DNA of 64,000 bases from Herpetosiphon llansteffanensis (GTDB lineage Bacteria > Chloroflexota > Chloroflexia > Chloroflexales > Herpetosiphonaceae), in NCBI RefSeq assembly GCF_003205875.1, contig NZ_PUBZ01000082.1:1-64000 (forward strand). Reading direction: 5' to 3'. A model generated the notes under the pieces. That model saw nothing but the letters and a program-made list of their open reading frames with translations, did no database searches and was not told the origin of the DNA. Below are positions 8,534 to 17,145 of the stretch, one piece after another. The position numbers and the translations under genes are program-made. Positions within the stretch are counted from its first letter, which is position 1. Each line of letters opens with the position of its first letter.

Positions 8534-11500
8534 ATGAAATCGTTTGAACATACCCAACTGGGTGAGTATACATTGCAAGAAGAGATTGGCCGTGGTGGGA
8601 TGGCGCAAGTCTATCGCGCGCAGCACCAAGCCTATGGTCAGGTTGCCTTCAAAGTATTACCACCCTATTTTGCTCACGACAACGATACGCTTCAGCGTTT
8701 TATGCGCGAAGCGCGCGCCAATCGCACGTTGCATCATCCGCATATTGTGCAGCTCTACGAAGCCAGCGATATTGCCCAAGCCCAAAATCCCTACCAGCCC
8801 ATCCATTATATTGCGATGGAATATATTGCTGGTGGTACATTGACCGATCGGTTGCGCCAGCAGCCGCAACAGCCGCTCAATCTGACTCTCGAAATGGGCG
8901 AGCAAATTGGCTCGGCACTCGACTACGCTCACGGCAAAGGCTTTATTCACCGCGATATTAAACCAAGCAATATTCTGTTTCGCAGCAATGGCCATGCCGT
9001 GCTCGCCGACTTTGGGATTGCCTTGGCCAATAATGAAGCGCGCATGACCAAAGCTGGTGGCTTTGCTGGCACGGTAGCATACACTGCCCCGGAAATCTTC
9101 GAGGGCGAAACTGCCGATATGCGCTCGGATATTTATGCACTTGGCTTGATTTTGTATGAATCGTTGGCTGGGCATAATCCCTACGCCAATATCAGCACCA
9201 ATGCGCAAATCGCCATGAGCAAAATTCTGACAACGCCACTGCCACCATTGCAAGATGTAGCTCCGCATGTGCCACCATTAACTGCTGAAATCTTGGCCCA
9301 AGCAACTGCCAAAGATCCAATTCGCCGTTTTGCAACAATGTCAGATTTTGTTGAAGCGTTGAAGCAGGCTAAATTCAATCGGGTCAGTGATCGCCCAGCG
9401 CAACAATTGAACGCCAGCGGTCGCCCGATGATTCCAATTGCCAATCGACCTGGTACGCCAAATCGCCCACCACAACGCAATCCACAGGCAGGCAACAATC
9501 AAAACCAAGCCTTTGGTGCTGGAGTAGCAGCCTCAGCAGCAGCCTCGGCGTTGCCCGATGCAGGCGAAGGCACCATGATTTATACGCCTCCAGCGGCCAA
9601 TCCAGTGGTCAATCAACAATCAGTTGCGCCCGTTGATGCAACCCAAATCTATACGCCGGCCCAACCAAATCCGGTGGTCAATCAACAACCAGCTGCGCCA
9701 GTGGCTCAACCACCAGTTGATGCAACCCAAATTTATACGCCGGCCCAACCAAATCCGGTGGTCAATCAACAACCAGCTGCGCCAGTGGCTCAACCACCAG
9801 TTGATGCAACCCAAATTTACACACCGGCCCAACCAAATCCGGTGGTCAATCAACAATCAACTGCGGCTCAAACACCATTGCGCCAAGCCCCAACAACAAG
9901 GCCAGATCAAGAAATTCCAAGAGCGCCCTCGCAGGTCAATCAGCCTGTACCAGTAGCGCCAACCGTACCGCTTGATGATCAAAGCACGATGATGTATACG
10001 CCGCATAGTGTGCCCAATCGACCGATTCCAAGCCAAACCAATCAACCGGTCGATAATGAAAGCACCGTTATGTATCCGGCGTATCCAGCAACCGGCAATC
10101 AAGCCTACCCGCAAACGGGTAATCAGGCCTACCCACAAACGGGCAATCAAGCCTACCCACAAACGGGCAATCAAGCCTACCCGCAAACGGGCAATCAAGC
10201 CTACCCACAAACGGGCAATCAGGCGTATCCGCAAACGGGTAATCAGGCCTATCCGCAAACGGGTAACCAAGCGTATCCACAAACGGGCAATCAGGCCTAT
10301 CCAGCGATGGGTGGGGCTTCGCTATCAAATGAGCCGATGCCGAAGAAAGGTCCAGCGCGGCCAATTAATGCCCAACGGATTGAGCTAGCACGGCCTGCTG
10401 CAGCGCCAGCAGCCCAATCGTTTGAAGCAGATTACGCTGATGCGCCACCGCCATATGCAATGCCACCAAAGGCATCGGCTGTTGGCAAAGCCAAAGATTT
10501 CTTCCGTTCACCAAAAGTTCTTGTAGCCTTGGGGAGCGCACTTTTAGCGTTGCTCGTGATTGCATTTTTGAGCTTTGGCCGGGGCAAAGACGATCCAAAT
10601 ATTGCAAGCGTTGCAACCGCGACCTCGGGGGTCAGCGTTGCTGGTGGCGATAGTACACCAACTGCAACGACCACAACCACTGCTGCAACGCCAACTGCTG
10701 AGCAAACCAGCGATCCCCAAGAAGCCAAGCGCCTAGAATATGTCGTTGGCCAAGAAGCCTATGCCCAACAAGATTGGCCAAAAGCAGCAGCAGCCTTCGA
10801 TAAAGTGCTCGAAATCGATCCAGCCTACCTTGATTTGAGCAATATTGGCTCAGCAACCTACTACAACTGGACGATTAACGAATTGACTGGCCCTGACAAA
10901 GTGGCGAGTGGGCTTGAGATTTTGAATAAAACCTTTGGCTTCAAGCCCGACCACCAACCAGGGACGAATTTGGCCAAGGTGCTGAATCTGTATCGCACAG
11001 GCCAAACAGCTGCCGAACAACAAGATTGGCAAGCAGCGATCAACGCCTATCGCGAAGCCCAAACTGCGGGCAGCGGCGAATTTGGCGACCTGATGGGCAA
11101 GCTGCAAACCGTCAAACAGTTGTATGAAGCCTATCTTGGCCGTGGTCGCCAGCTTGAAGAAGCAGGGAATCTCGAGGGAGCCAATGCGATCTATCGTGAA
11201 GCGGCTGCGTTGCAAGAGCTTGATGGCAATTTGGATGTCGCCACAGCCAATAGCCGGATTCGCGCGACCGCTCCAACCGAGGTTCCAGCCACGCCAACGC
11301 GACCAGCACCACCAACCGCCGCACCAGTTGCGCAACGCTTGTATTTCAGCAAGTATGCAGAAAATGCGGTTGACCCAACCTGTTTTGCCGTCCACATTCG
11401 CGGCGTGGGTACCAGTGGTTGGTTTGTCGCGGTTGATGGCTTGGGCAATCGCGGCAACGTCGATGGCGCAGGCAATACCAACGTCTGTGGCTTGGCAGCC

Positions 11501-11608
11501 AGCCAAGAAGTAACCTTCACGGTCTACAATGCCCAAGGTGGAGCAGTCCCAGGCGGCGGCGGGATTCCGACCCGTGGCGGCGACTTGATGACCGGCTACT
11601 GGCAATAA
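8534..11608 (+). CDS. Membrane Ser/Thr protein kinase with TPR-like sensor part
   Basis: The 1024-residue Hanks-type kinase has an intact catalytic domain at about 12-275: GRGGMAQVY loop at 19-27, Lys40, HRD at 139-141, DFG at 159-161, and the activation end GTVAYTAPE. A long Pro/Gln/Asn-rich linker follows (about 290-650), made of three 28-residue units and eight exact 8-residue NQAYPQTG units. One transmembrane helix lies near 661-681. The outer part has TPR-like helices (about 730-900) and a C-terminal module with two Cys, ending in GYWQ. It probably phosphorylates cytosolic proteins in response to an external or envelope signal. The tandem kinase gene downstream has the same plan. Kinase activity is well supported; the ligand is unknown. 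Confidence 0.92.
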   Translation: MKSFEHTQLGEYTLQEEIGRGGMAQVYRAQHQAYGQVAFKVLPPYFAHDNDTLQRFMREARANRTLHHPHIVQLYEASDIAQAQNPYQPIHYIAMEYIAGGTLTDRLRQQPQQPLNLTLEMGEQIGSALDYAHGKGFIHRDIKPSNILFRSNGHAVLADFGIALANNEARMTKAGGFAGTVAYTAPEIFEGETADMRSDIYALGLILYESLAGHNPYANISTNAQIAMSKILTTPLPPLQDVAPHVPPLTAEILAQATAKDPIRRFATMSDFVEALKQAKFNRVSDRPAQQLNASGRPMIPIANRPGTPNRPPQRNPQAGNNQNQAFGAGVAASAAASALPDAGEGTMIYTPPAANPVVNQQSVAPVDATQIYTPAQPNPVVNQQPAAPVAQPPVDATQIYTPAQPNPVVNQQPAAPVAQPPVDATQIYTPAQPNPVVNQQSTAAQTPLRQAPTTRPDQEIPRAPSQVNQPVPVAPTVPLDDQSTMMYTPHSVPNRPIPSQTNQPVDNESTVMYPAYPATGNQAYPQTGNQAYPQTGNQAYPQTGNQAYPQTGNQAYPQTGNQAYPQTGNQAYPQTGNQAYPQTGNQAYPAMGGASLSNEPMPKKGPARPINAQRIELARPAAAPAAQSFEADYADAPPPYAMPPKASAVGKAKDFFRSPKVLVALGSALLALLVIAFLSFGRGKDDPNIASVATATSGVSVAGGDSTPTATTTTTAATPTAEQTSDPQEAKRLEYVVGQEAYAQQDWPKAAAAFDKVLEIDPAYLDLSNIGSATYYNWTINELTGPDKVASGLEILNKTFGFKPDHQPGTNLAKVLNLYRTGQTAAEQQDWQAAINAYREAQTAGSGEFGDLMGKLQTVKQLYEAYLGRGRQLEEAGNLEGANAIYREAAALQELDGNLDVATANSRIRATAPTEVPATPTRPAPPTAAPVAQRLYFSKYAENAVDPTCFAVHIRGVGTSGWFVAVDGLGNRGNVDGAGNTNVCGLAASQEVTFTVYNAQGGAVPGGGGIPTRGGDLMTGYWQ
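9632..9865 (+). repeat. 84-bp in-frame tandem repeat in kinase linker
   Basis: Units begin at 9632, 9716 and 9800 with an exact 84-bp period; the third is incomplete and a partial unit precedes them. Each encodes a 28-residue Pro/Gln/Val-rich segment containing ATQIYTPAQPNPVVNQQ. Copies are almost identical at DNA level, which points to recent expansion. Confidence 0.9.
10097..10312 (+). repeat. 24-bp in-frame tandem repeat in kinase linker
   Basis: Eight copies of a 24-bp unit encoding NQAYPQTG are followed by one degenerate copy (NQAYPAMG). Codon choice varies between copies (for example CCG or CCA, GGT or GGC), so the peptide repeat appears to be kept by selection while length can change in steps of 8 residues. 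Confidence 0.95.
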
Positions 11609-11648
11609 CCATATATACCACTTTTACCTAGACCAAAAGTACCTTGCG

Positions 11649-11685
11649 AAATCCCCTAGTGCTATGTTGATAGCCTAGGGGATTT
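11649..11685 (+). terminator. Intrinsic terminator after the first kinase
   Basis: An 11-bp stem (11649-11659 with 11675-11685) continues after one bulged T into a 4-bp GCTA/TAGC stem with a 6-nt loop. Five T residues at 11683-11687 follow. It separates the two kinase genes into independent transcripts. Confidence 0.88.
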
Positions 11686-11865
11686 TTGTGTTTCAAAGCT
11701 TCATCACACTTCTTACCATGTTCTTCAATAATGAGCCAGTCTCAAATTTAGATAAATTATAAATTTGGTACTCATAAGGCACGAAATTTCGCATCAAAAT
11801 GTATCTAAATAGAAAATATCGTCAACATATCGTGCTATGGAACCCTAGCAAAATCAAAATCAACC

Positions 11866-11894
11866 TTGCGTAGTGAGCAAAATAGTGTGATAAT
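11866..11894 (+). promoter_or_regulatory. Promoter of the second kinase
   Basis: TTGCGT (11866-11871), a 17-bp spacer and GATAAT (11889-11894), again with TG one base before the -10. The TGTGATAAT core is identical to that of the first kinase, so the pair may be co-regulated or the promoter copied with the gene. Confidence 0.6.
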
Positions 11895-12026
11895 ACTTCA
11901 ATCATTCAATCAGTCTATAGTTCAAACGGACAGGTTCTTGGGCACTTATAAGCGGCGTTCGCTGTTTTTAGTGCTATTTGCTTGTGATGATTTCCAGTTA
12001 TTCAACGTTACGGGTAAGGGGCCAGT

Positions 12027-14384
12027 ATGAGTAACTCAGCACATCCTCAATTTAGCAACCAACAATTCGGCGAGTATTTCATTCGGCATAAAATTGGCGC
12101 AGGCGGTATGGCCGAGGTCTATTATGCGGAACATCCTGCATTTCCACCAATTGCACTAAAAGTATTAAATCCAGATGCAACCAATGATCAAGATAGTTTG
12201 CTGCGTTTTCAACGTGAAGCAGCAGCAATCAATAAACTGCACCATCCGCATATTGTTAAAATCTATGAGACAGGCAAATTGTGGCTTGTTGCGACTCAAC
12301 AGGAAATTCCATTTATTGCCATGGAATATATTAATGGTGGCACACTTGGAGATCGCCTCAATCAGCAGCAAACGCTTGATTTTATGATTAAAGTTGGTGA
12401 AGAAATTGGCTCGGCCCTTGATTATGCCCATGGCAAAAACATTATTCACCGTGATATTAAGCCAAGTAATATTCTCTTTCGCAACAATGGTGAGGCCGTA
12501 TTAGCCGATTTTGGCATTGCGCTCGTAACGAATCAATCTCGCTTAACCCAAACTGGAGGATTTGCAGGTACGATTGCTTATACAGCTCCCGAAATTTTCG
12601 AGGGCGAAACGCCCGATATTCGTGCAGATATTTATGCGCTGGGATTAATCCTTTATGAGGCTTTGGCGGGCGAACATCCCTATTATCAAAAAAATGCTGG
12701 GCTTCAAAGCATTATTGGCAAGATTCTTAAGGCCAATTTGCCAGCGTTGCCACAACTTGCGCCCCTTGTACCGGTTCGGACAGCTGAAGTAATTGCGCAA
12801 GCAACAGCGCGCCAACCAGCCCAACGCTTTGCAACCATGGCAGATTTTATTGAAGCACTCAAACAATCCAAATATCATCAAGCACGTTCAATTCCCAACC
12901 AGCCGCTACCAGTTGCGCTTCAGGCTGTTCATCAACCCACAATTGAAAGAACAGTCTATCAAAGTGCTTCAATTCCAGTAACAATCAATCAGAGTATTCC
13001 TAATCAGCCAGCCATCATGCCCAACGTCAATCATGGGCCATACTCAATTCCAAACCAAGCAATTCAGCAACCATATCAGCCACCCAGCACACCCAATTTC
13101 AACCATGGGCAGCGCTCAATACCAAACCAAGCAATTCAGCAACCATATCAGCCACCCAGCACGCCCAATTTCAATCCAACACCCAATTCACTAACAAATT
13201 TCACACCGCCAATCGCCCCATCACCAACGCCAAATCCATGGCAAACCAAGCAACGTTGGGCAATGATTGGGGCAAGCCTTGTTGGATTAATGTTCATGTT
13301 TATGGTTATTAGCAATGCTTTTGGCGATACATCGACGAATCCAAACCCAAAAAATCCCGGTTCAGATGGAGGCGTTAGCAATGGCCTAGGACAACCCCAA
13401 GCAACAATAACGCTTGCAGCCCAAGCACCAGCAACTTTAGCGCCGACCTCACCTGATGCGGAGGAACCAAACGATCCCCAAGAAACCAAACGCTTAGAAT
13501 ATAGCGTTGGCCAAGAAGCCTATGAGCAGCAAAATTGGCCGCTCGCAGCCCAGTCCTTTAATCGGGTGTGGGAGCTTGATCAAAATTATATTAACCTTAA
13601 GAGTATTGGCTCAGCTACCTATTTTAATTGGGCACTCAGCACACTAACGAGTCCTGATTCGGTTGCTATGAGCAAGCAACATCTTGCTGAAGCCTTTCGT
13701 TTTGATCCTGATCACGATTTAGCCAAACAGCTTGATCAGTTGCTTGGCAATTATCAAGCAGGCAAACAAGCATTCAGTGCTGGGGAGTGGGATCAGGCAA
13801 TCGATCAATTTGATCAAAGCTTGAAACACATTAATGCGGCACAAGAATTTGCATCATTAAAAATGGATTTAGCTGTGATCGATGCGCTCGTCAATGCCTA
13901 TCGCGAGAAGGGCAAAAATTTTGAAGAAAATGGGCAACTAGCAAAAGCGCGGGAAGTATATAAGCTAGCATTATCAGTAGCCCAAGATGCACCGAATATT
14001 GATGTGCGTGACCTAGAAGATCGTTTAGCAGCACTTGCGCCAACTGCTGTGCCAGCTACGCCAACGCGGCCAGCACCACCAACTGCCGTGCCCACCACCG
14101 CAAAATCACAACGCTTGTACTTCCAAAAGTATGCAGAAAACGCGGTTGACCCAACCTGTTTTGCCGTCCACATTCGCGGCGCTAACACCAGTGGTTGGTT
14201 TGTCGCCGTTGATGGCTTGGGCAATCGCGGCAATGTTGATGGCGCTGGCAATACCAATGTCTGTGGCTTGGCAGCCAGCCAAGAAGTAACCTTCACGGTC
14301 TACAATGCCCAAGGTGGGGCAGTCCCAGGTGGCGGCGGGATTCCAACCCGTGGCGGCGACTTGATGGCTGGCTATTGGCAATAG
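12027..14384 (+). CDS. Second membrane Ser/Thr protein kinase of the tandem pair
   Basis: The 785-residue kinase has the same plan as its upstream neighbour with a shorter linker. Catalytic domain at about 17-280: GAGGMAEVY loop, Lys45, HRD at 141-143, DFG at 161-163. The linker carries two 24-residue SIPNQAIQQPYQPPSTPNFN units encoded by a 72-bp DNA repeat. One transmembrane helix is near 411-430. The outer part has a TPR-like section (about 490-640) and the same C-terminal two-Cys module ending in GYWQ. The last 270 bp are far closer to the neighbour at DNA level than the rest of the gene, which suggests gene conversion. The ribosome site is weak (AAGGGG about 8 nt upstream). Role: transmembrane signalling; ligand unknown. 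Confidence 0.92.
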   Translation: MSNSAHPQFSNQQFGEYFIRHKIGAGGMAEVYYAEHPAFPPIALKVLNPDATNDQDSLLRFQREAAAINKLHHPHIVKIYETGKLWLVATQQEIPFIAMEYINGGTLGDRLNQQQTLDFMIKVGEEIGSALDYAHGKNIIHRDIKPSNILFRNNGEAVLADFGIALVTNQSRLTQTGGFAGTIAYTAPEIFEGETPDIRADIYALGLILYEALAGEHPYYQKNAGLQSIIGKILKANLPALPQLAPLVPVRTAEVIAQATARQPAQRFATMADFIEALKQSKYHQARSIPNQPLPVALQAVHQPTIERTVYQSASIPVTINQSIPNQPAIMPNVNHGPYSIPNQAIQQPYQPPSTPNFNHGQRSIPNQAIQQPYQPPSTPNFNPTPNSLTNFTPPIAPSPTPNPWQTKQRWAMIGASLVGLMFMFMVISNAFGDTSTNPNPKNPGSDGGVSNGLGQPQATITLAAQAPATLAPTSPDAEEPNDPQETKRLEYSVGQEAYEQQNWPLAAQSFNRVWELDQNYINLKSIGSATYFNWALSTLTSPDSVAMSKQHLAEAFRFDPDHDLAKQLDQLLGNYQAGKQAFSAGEWDQAIDQFDQSLKHINAAQEFASLKMDLAVIDALVNAYREKGKNFEENGQLAKAREVYKLALSVAQDAPNIDVRDLEDRLAALAPTAVPATPTRPAPPTAVPTTAKSQRLYFQKYAENAVDPTCFAVHIRGANTSGWFVAVDGLGNRGNVDGAGNTNVCGLAASQEVTFTVYNAQGGAVPGGGGIPTRGGDLMAGYWQ
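13044..13187 (+). repeat. 72-bp in-frame duplication in second kinase linker
   Basis: Two copies start at 13044 and 13116, 72 bp apart, differing at only a few positions. Each encodes a Pro/Gln/Asn-rich 24-residue unit starting SIPNQAIQQPYQ. Confidence 0.85.
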
Positions 14385-14393
14385 TAAAACTGG

Positions 14394-14434
14394 TAGCGCC
14401 GAGCCATGCTCCATTTGGGTGTGGCTCGCCGCTA
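14394..14434. terminator. Hairpin between convergent genes
   Basis: TAGCG plus CGAGCCA (14394-14406) pairs with TGGCTCG plus CGCTA (14422-14434), with one mismatched C pair. It lies between the second kinase stop and the stop of the minus-strand repeat protein. The T tract is short, so it may be a weak or bidirectional terminator. Confidence 0.6.
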
Positions 14435-14435
14435 T

Positions 14436-15788
14436 TTAACCTTGCTGAAGTCGCTGTTGAGCAAGCTTGCGCACATAGCAATTGCCATCGTTGGCTAGTT
14501 GCTCGAGCACAGCCCTTGGACAGCTAGGATTCTCGGCCAAGGCAGCGCGGCCAAGCCACCACGGCGAGTTAACCGCCTTAGCAAGATGCTCAATTGGCGT
14601 ATCAGGATGAGCGCTTGCTAGCATATGCAGCCACGGATCAAGCGCATACAAGGCTTCGATTAATGCTCGTTGAAGAACTTGTTGGCGGATTTCCGGCGAA
14701 ACATGCTGGTTCTGAAGCACGGTTTGGCGCACAAGCGAAGCCTGATCTTGGGCCAAAAGCGCTAGAATTTCGGAAGTTGCCACCGGATTACGGGCTGCGG
14801 CCAAGCGAATTGGCACTGCCGACCAGCTGTAATCGCGCGCCAGCGTCAATAGCAATTTTGGCGTAATACTAGGGTTACTGGCCAACGCCGCCCGCACATG
14901 CTGCACATCATCAAGCTCCAACAGTTGGTGGACTGTGCGCGGGGTTGCTGGATTCTTGGCTACAACAAGCCGAATTTTCGGATCATCGTCTTCGGCCAAA
15001 ATTGCAAGCCCCTTGAGATCGTTCGAATGCGCAACCAGCAGGCGTTGCGCAAGTGGCGCATCAAGCAGCGTGGCATATTTTGGGCTGAAATCAAGCGTTT
15101 GTGGTTCAAATGTTGGCATGCTGCTGGCCGAGTTTTGCGTAAAAAGTCTTTGATGCTGCTCAAGGCTCGATTGGCGCAACCAGCCTAGCATTGGCTCGCT
15201 GATCGCCTTCAAACTCAGCAATTCTTGCAATACAATAGTTGTTTCGGCTGTTGGCAACGAAACTTGCTGCTGATAGGTTTGATACTGCGCATACCAATCA
15301 GCAGCCAAGGTTGGCTTTGAGCCAGCATGCAATCCAACAGTTTGGCTCATTTCGTGGCTAAGCGTTTGAATCAAGGTCAAACTAGGCGCTGGAATGTTGG
15401 CGTGGCGCAGCAACTGCAACACATGCAGCGGCTCGATTTGGCGAAACAAATCGGGATTGGCCAAAAGCCACGAATCCAATGCTGGATTAGCGAAGAAAGC
15501 AGCAGGCACAGCGGCGGCAAATTCCAAGGCAATCAGCGCTGGAATATTGGGGTTGGTAACCAAGGCTTCGGCTACAGGCGAGGCGTTGCCCTGTTCTAGG
15601 AAAATTGCCAGCGGGCCTTGTGGTGCAAGTGTCGTGAGATAATGCAAGCTTGTGCTAGGTTCGATTGAATGCGGTGCTTGAATGAGCTTAAGCCATGCGG
15701 CAAGCGCCTGTAATTGCTCGGGAGTAGTGGCAGGATCGTGGGCAAGCCTAAGCATGGCTGGTTGATCAAGCTGGGTCAAATCGAGCAT
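14436..15788 (-). CDS. Helical-repeat protein of the leucine-rich repeat variant (LRV) type
   Basis: The 450-residue product is made of repeated two-helix units with signatures such as VRAALASNPSITPKLLLTLA, VRLAAARNPVATSEILALLA and VRKLAQ. They fit the LRV/HEAT-like pattern (about 24 residues: V-R-x-A-x-A-x-N-P-x-x-x-x-x-x-L-x-x-L). At least six units are visible in the C-terminal half; the N-terminal half is more diverged. Such proteins form curved scaffolds for protein binding. There is no signal peptide. The start at 15788 was chosen because AGGAG lies 6 nt upstream. It is convergent with the kinase pair and divergent from the acetyltransferase. Partner unknown. Confidence 0.8.
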   Translation of the reverse strand: MLDLTQLDQPAMLRLAHDPATTPEQLQALAAWLKLIQAPHSIEPSTSLHYLTTLAPQGPLAIFLEQGNASPVAEALVTNPNIPALIALEFAAAVPAAFFANPALDSWLLANPDLFRQIEPLHVLQLLRHANIPAPSLTLIQTLSHEMSQTVGLHAGSKPTLAADWYAQYQTYQQQVSLPTAETTIVLQELLSLKAISEPMLGWLRQSSLEQHQRLFTQNSASSMPTFEPQTLDFSPKYATLLDAPLAQRLLVAHSNDLKGLAILAEDDDPKIRLVVAKNPATPRTVHQLLELDDVQHVRAALASNPSITPKLLLTLARDYSWSAVPIRLAAARNPVATSEILALLAQDQASLVRQTVLQNQHVSPEIRQQVLQRALIEALYALDPWLHMLASAHPDTPIEHLAKAVNSPWWLGRAALAENPSCPRAVLEQLANDGNCYVRKLAQQRLQQG

Positions 15789-15859
15789 TATCGCTCCTCT
15801 CATGTCAATATGAGAACGTGCTACAATCAGCGTTGCTTAATTACGATGGAGTATACCCC

Positions 15860-16426
15860 ATGTTTAGCTCAAGTCGCTTGACCCTGCGCTCTGTTGGCCA
15901 AGAAGATCTGCCGATCTTTCATCAATGGTGGGGTGATCCTGAGATTATGGCCTTGCAGACCGATGGTGATATTCGTTTGCGCCATGAACCGACCAACGTG
16001 ATGATGTTTGACCATTGGTTTCGCGATGGTGGCAGCGATGTTGGCTTCTCGATTGAACTAACAGCAACTGGTCAATTGATTGGCTTCACCAATGTTTGGG
16101 GCGCGCAGTTGAAAAATCGCTCGGCAGAATTGGGCATTATGCTTGATCGAGCATTTTGGGATCATGGCTATGGCACGGAGGCGATGCACTTAGTGGTGCG
16201 TTATGTTTTTGCTGAGCTTAATTTTCACCGCTTGCAATTGACAGTGCGCGATTACAACCAACGTGCTCAGCGCGTGTATAGCAAAGTTGGCTTCCAAGTG
16301 GCTGGGCGTTTGCGCCAAATCAATTTTCGCAATGGTCGCTGGCACGACGACATTGTGATGGACTTGTTGCAGGACGAGTATTTGGCGGCCCATGGAGCCT
16401 ATCCCTCTAGCCCAACCATGCCCTAA
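15860..16426 (+). CDS. GNAT acetyltransferase, RimJ/RimL-like
   Basis: The 188-residue protein fits the RimJ/RimL/SpeG branch of GNAT: an N-terminal LTLRSVGQEDLPIFHQWW, central IGFTNVW and LGIMLDRAFWDHGYGTEAM (the acetyl-CoA loop), and the NQRAQRVYSKVGFQVAGRLR segment that is typical near the end. It transfers an acetyl group from acetyl-CoA to an amine, in many relatives a protein N-terminus or a small molecule. The ATG at 15860 was preferred, with GGAG 9 nt upstream. It is monocistronic; a promoter for the next gene follows. Confidence 0.85.
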   Translation: MFSSSRLTLRSVGQEDLPIFHQWWGDPEIMALQTDGDIRLRHEPTNVMMFDHWFRDGGSDVGFSIELTATGQLIGFTNVWGAQLKNRSAELGIMLDRAFWDHGYGTEAMHLVVRYVFAELNFHRLQLTVRDYNQRAQRVYSKVGFQVAGRLRQINFRNGRWHDDIVMDLLQDEYLAAHGAYPSSPTMP

Positions 16427-16452
16427 ATAGCTATAGACCACTTGCAACTTCG

Positions 16453-16461
16453 TGGTATAGT
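16453..16461 (+). promoter_or_regulatory. Extended -10 promoter of the TRIC-family gene
   Basis: TGG followed by TATAGT gives a TGnTATAGT extended -10. No clear -35 is present. The 14-base core GTGGTATAGTAATA also occurs before the acyl-CoA dehydrogenase gene at 57687. Confidence 0.55.
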
Positions 16462-16480
16462 AATAGGCAATCGCGACATG

Positions 16481-16509
16481 AACCGCGCCTGATTTTTCGG
16501 CGCGGTTTT
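16481..16509 (+). terminator. Hairpin in the leader of the TRIC-family gene
   Basis: AACCGCGCC (16481-16489) pairs with GGCGCGGTT (16499-16507) around a 9-nt loop, followed by TTTTG. It lies between the predicted promoter and the start codon, so it may be an attenuator. Alternatively it terminates the upstream acetyltransferase transcript. Confidence 0.6.
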
Positions 16510-16536
16510 GTATTAGCTTAAAACTCAGAGGATGTT

Positions 16537-17145
16537 GTGGAAACGCTGCTCTCGATTATTGAAATTTGTGCCACGATTGCCTTTGCCATTTCGGGCATTA
16601 TTACTGCCCGCCGCCGTTCATTCGATTTAATTGGCGTGTATACGGTGGCGTTTGTCACCACGTTTGGCGGTGGTACGGTGCGAGATATTTTGCTCGATCG
16701 TCGCCCATTCTACTGGGTGCAACAGCCAATTTACCCAATGTTGATGTTGGGGTTGGCGATTGGCTCGTTTTTTGTGGCGAAAGCCGATTGGGTTGCGCTG
16801 ACCGAAAAGGCAATTATGATTCCCGATGCCTTTGGCTTGGGCTTGTTTACGGCGGTTGGCGTGGCCTATGGGCTCGAAGCCTCAATGCCAGCCTTCATTG
16901 CCGCCTTGATGGGTGTCATTACGGCCTCGGTTGGTGGCATGTTGCGCGATATTTTGTGCAATGAAATTCCCTTGGTGTTTCAGCGCAGCACCCAATTGTA
17001 TGTAACCTGTGCTTTTGTCGGCGCGTGTGGCTACCTTTTGTGTACCTATCTCAATTTTGATGCGCTGGCGGTGTTGGTCTGTACGGGCATTACCGCCGCG
17101 ATGCGCTTGGGGGCAGTGCGCTACGATTGGACACTACCGATCTAG
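16537..17145 (+). CDS. UPF0126/TRIC-family membrane channel protein
   Basis: The 202-residue product has about six or seven hydrophobic helices in two repeats, each with a glycine-rich signature followed by RD: FGGGTVRDILLDRRP near 44-58 and SVGGMLRDILCNEIP near 130-144. This is the pattern of the bacterial TRIC cation-channel family (UPF0126, YicG-like). It probably conducts monovalent cations across the inner membrane. The GTG at 16537 was chosen, with AGAGG 6-10 nt upstream. The 3' end overlaps the end of a convergent gene by 12 bp. Confidence 0.88.
   Translation: METLLSIIEICATIAFAISGIITARRRSFDLIGVYTVAFVTTFGGGTVRDILLDRRPFYWVQQPIYPMLMLGLAIGSFFVAKADWVALTEKAIMIPDAFGLGLFTAVGVAYGLEASMPAFIAALMGVITASVGGMLRDILCNEIPLVFQRSTQLYVTCAFVGACGYLLCTYLNFDALAVLVCTGITAAMRLGAVRYDWTLPI

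Larger units (their letters stand above)
11609..12026. other. Intergenic region between the two tandem kinases
   Basis: About 418 bases without a gene. It contains the terminator of the first kinase at its left end and the promoter of the second kinase at 11866-11894. The rest is AT-rich with no recognised element. Confidence 0.5.

Noticed and set aside
8657-9268. Long minus-strand frame inside the first kinase domain
   Set aside because: It lies within the conserved catalytic region of the plus-strand kinase, carries no recognised motif and has no ribosome site.
9857-10282. Minus-strand frame with repeated RLRIGLITRLRV-type residues
   Set aside because: It is the reverse reading of the kinase's 24-bp coding repeat and has no start signal of its own; the plus-strand kinase explains the sequence.
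10097-10312. 24-bp repeat as a CRISPR-like array
   Set aside because: The units are contiguous, lack spacers and stay in frame inside the kinase gene, so they are coding repeats.
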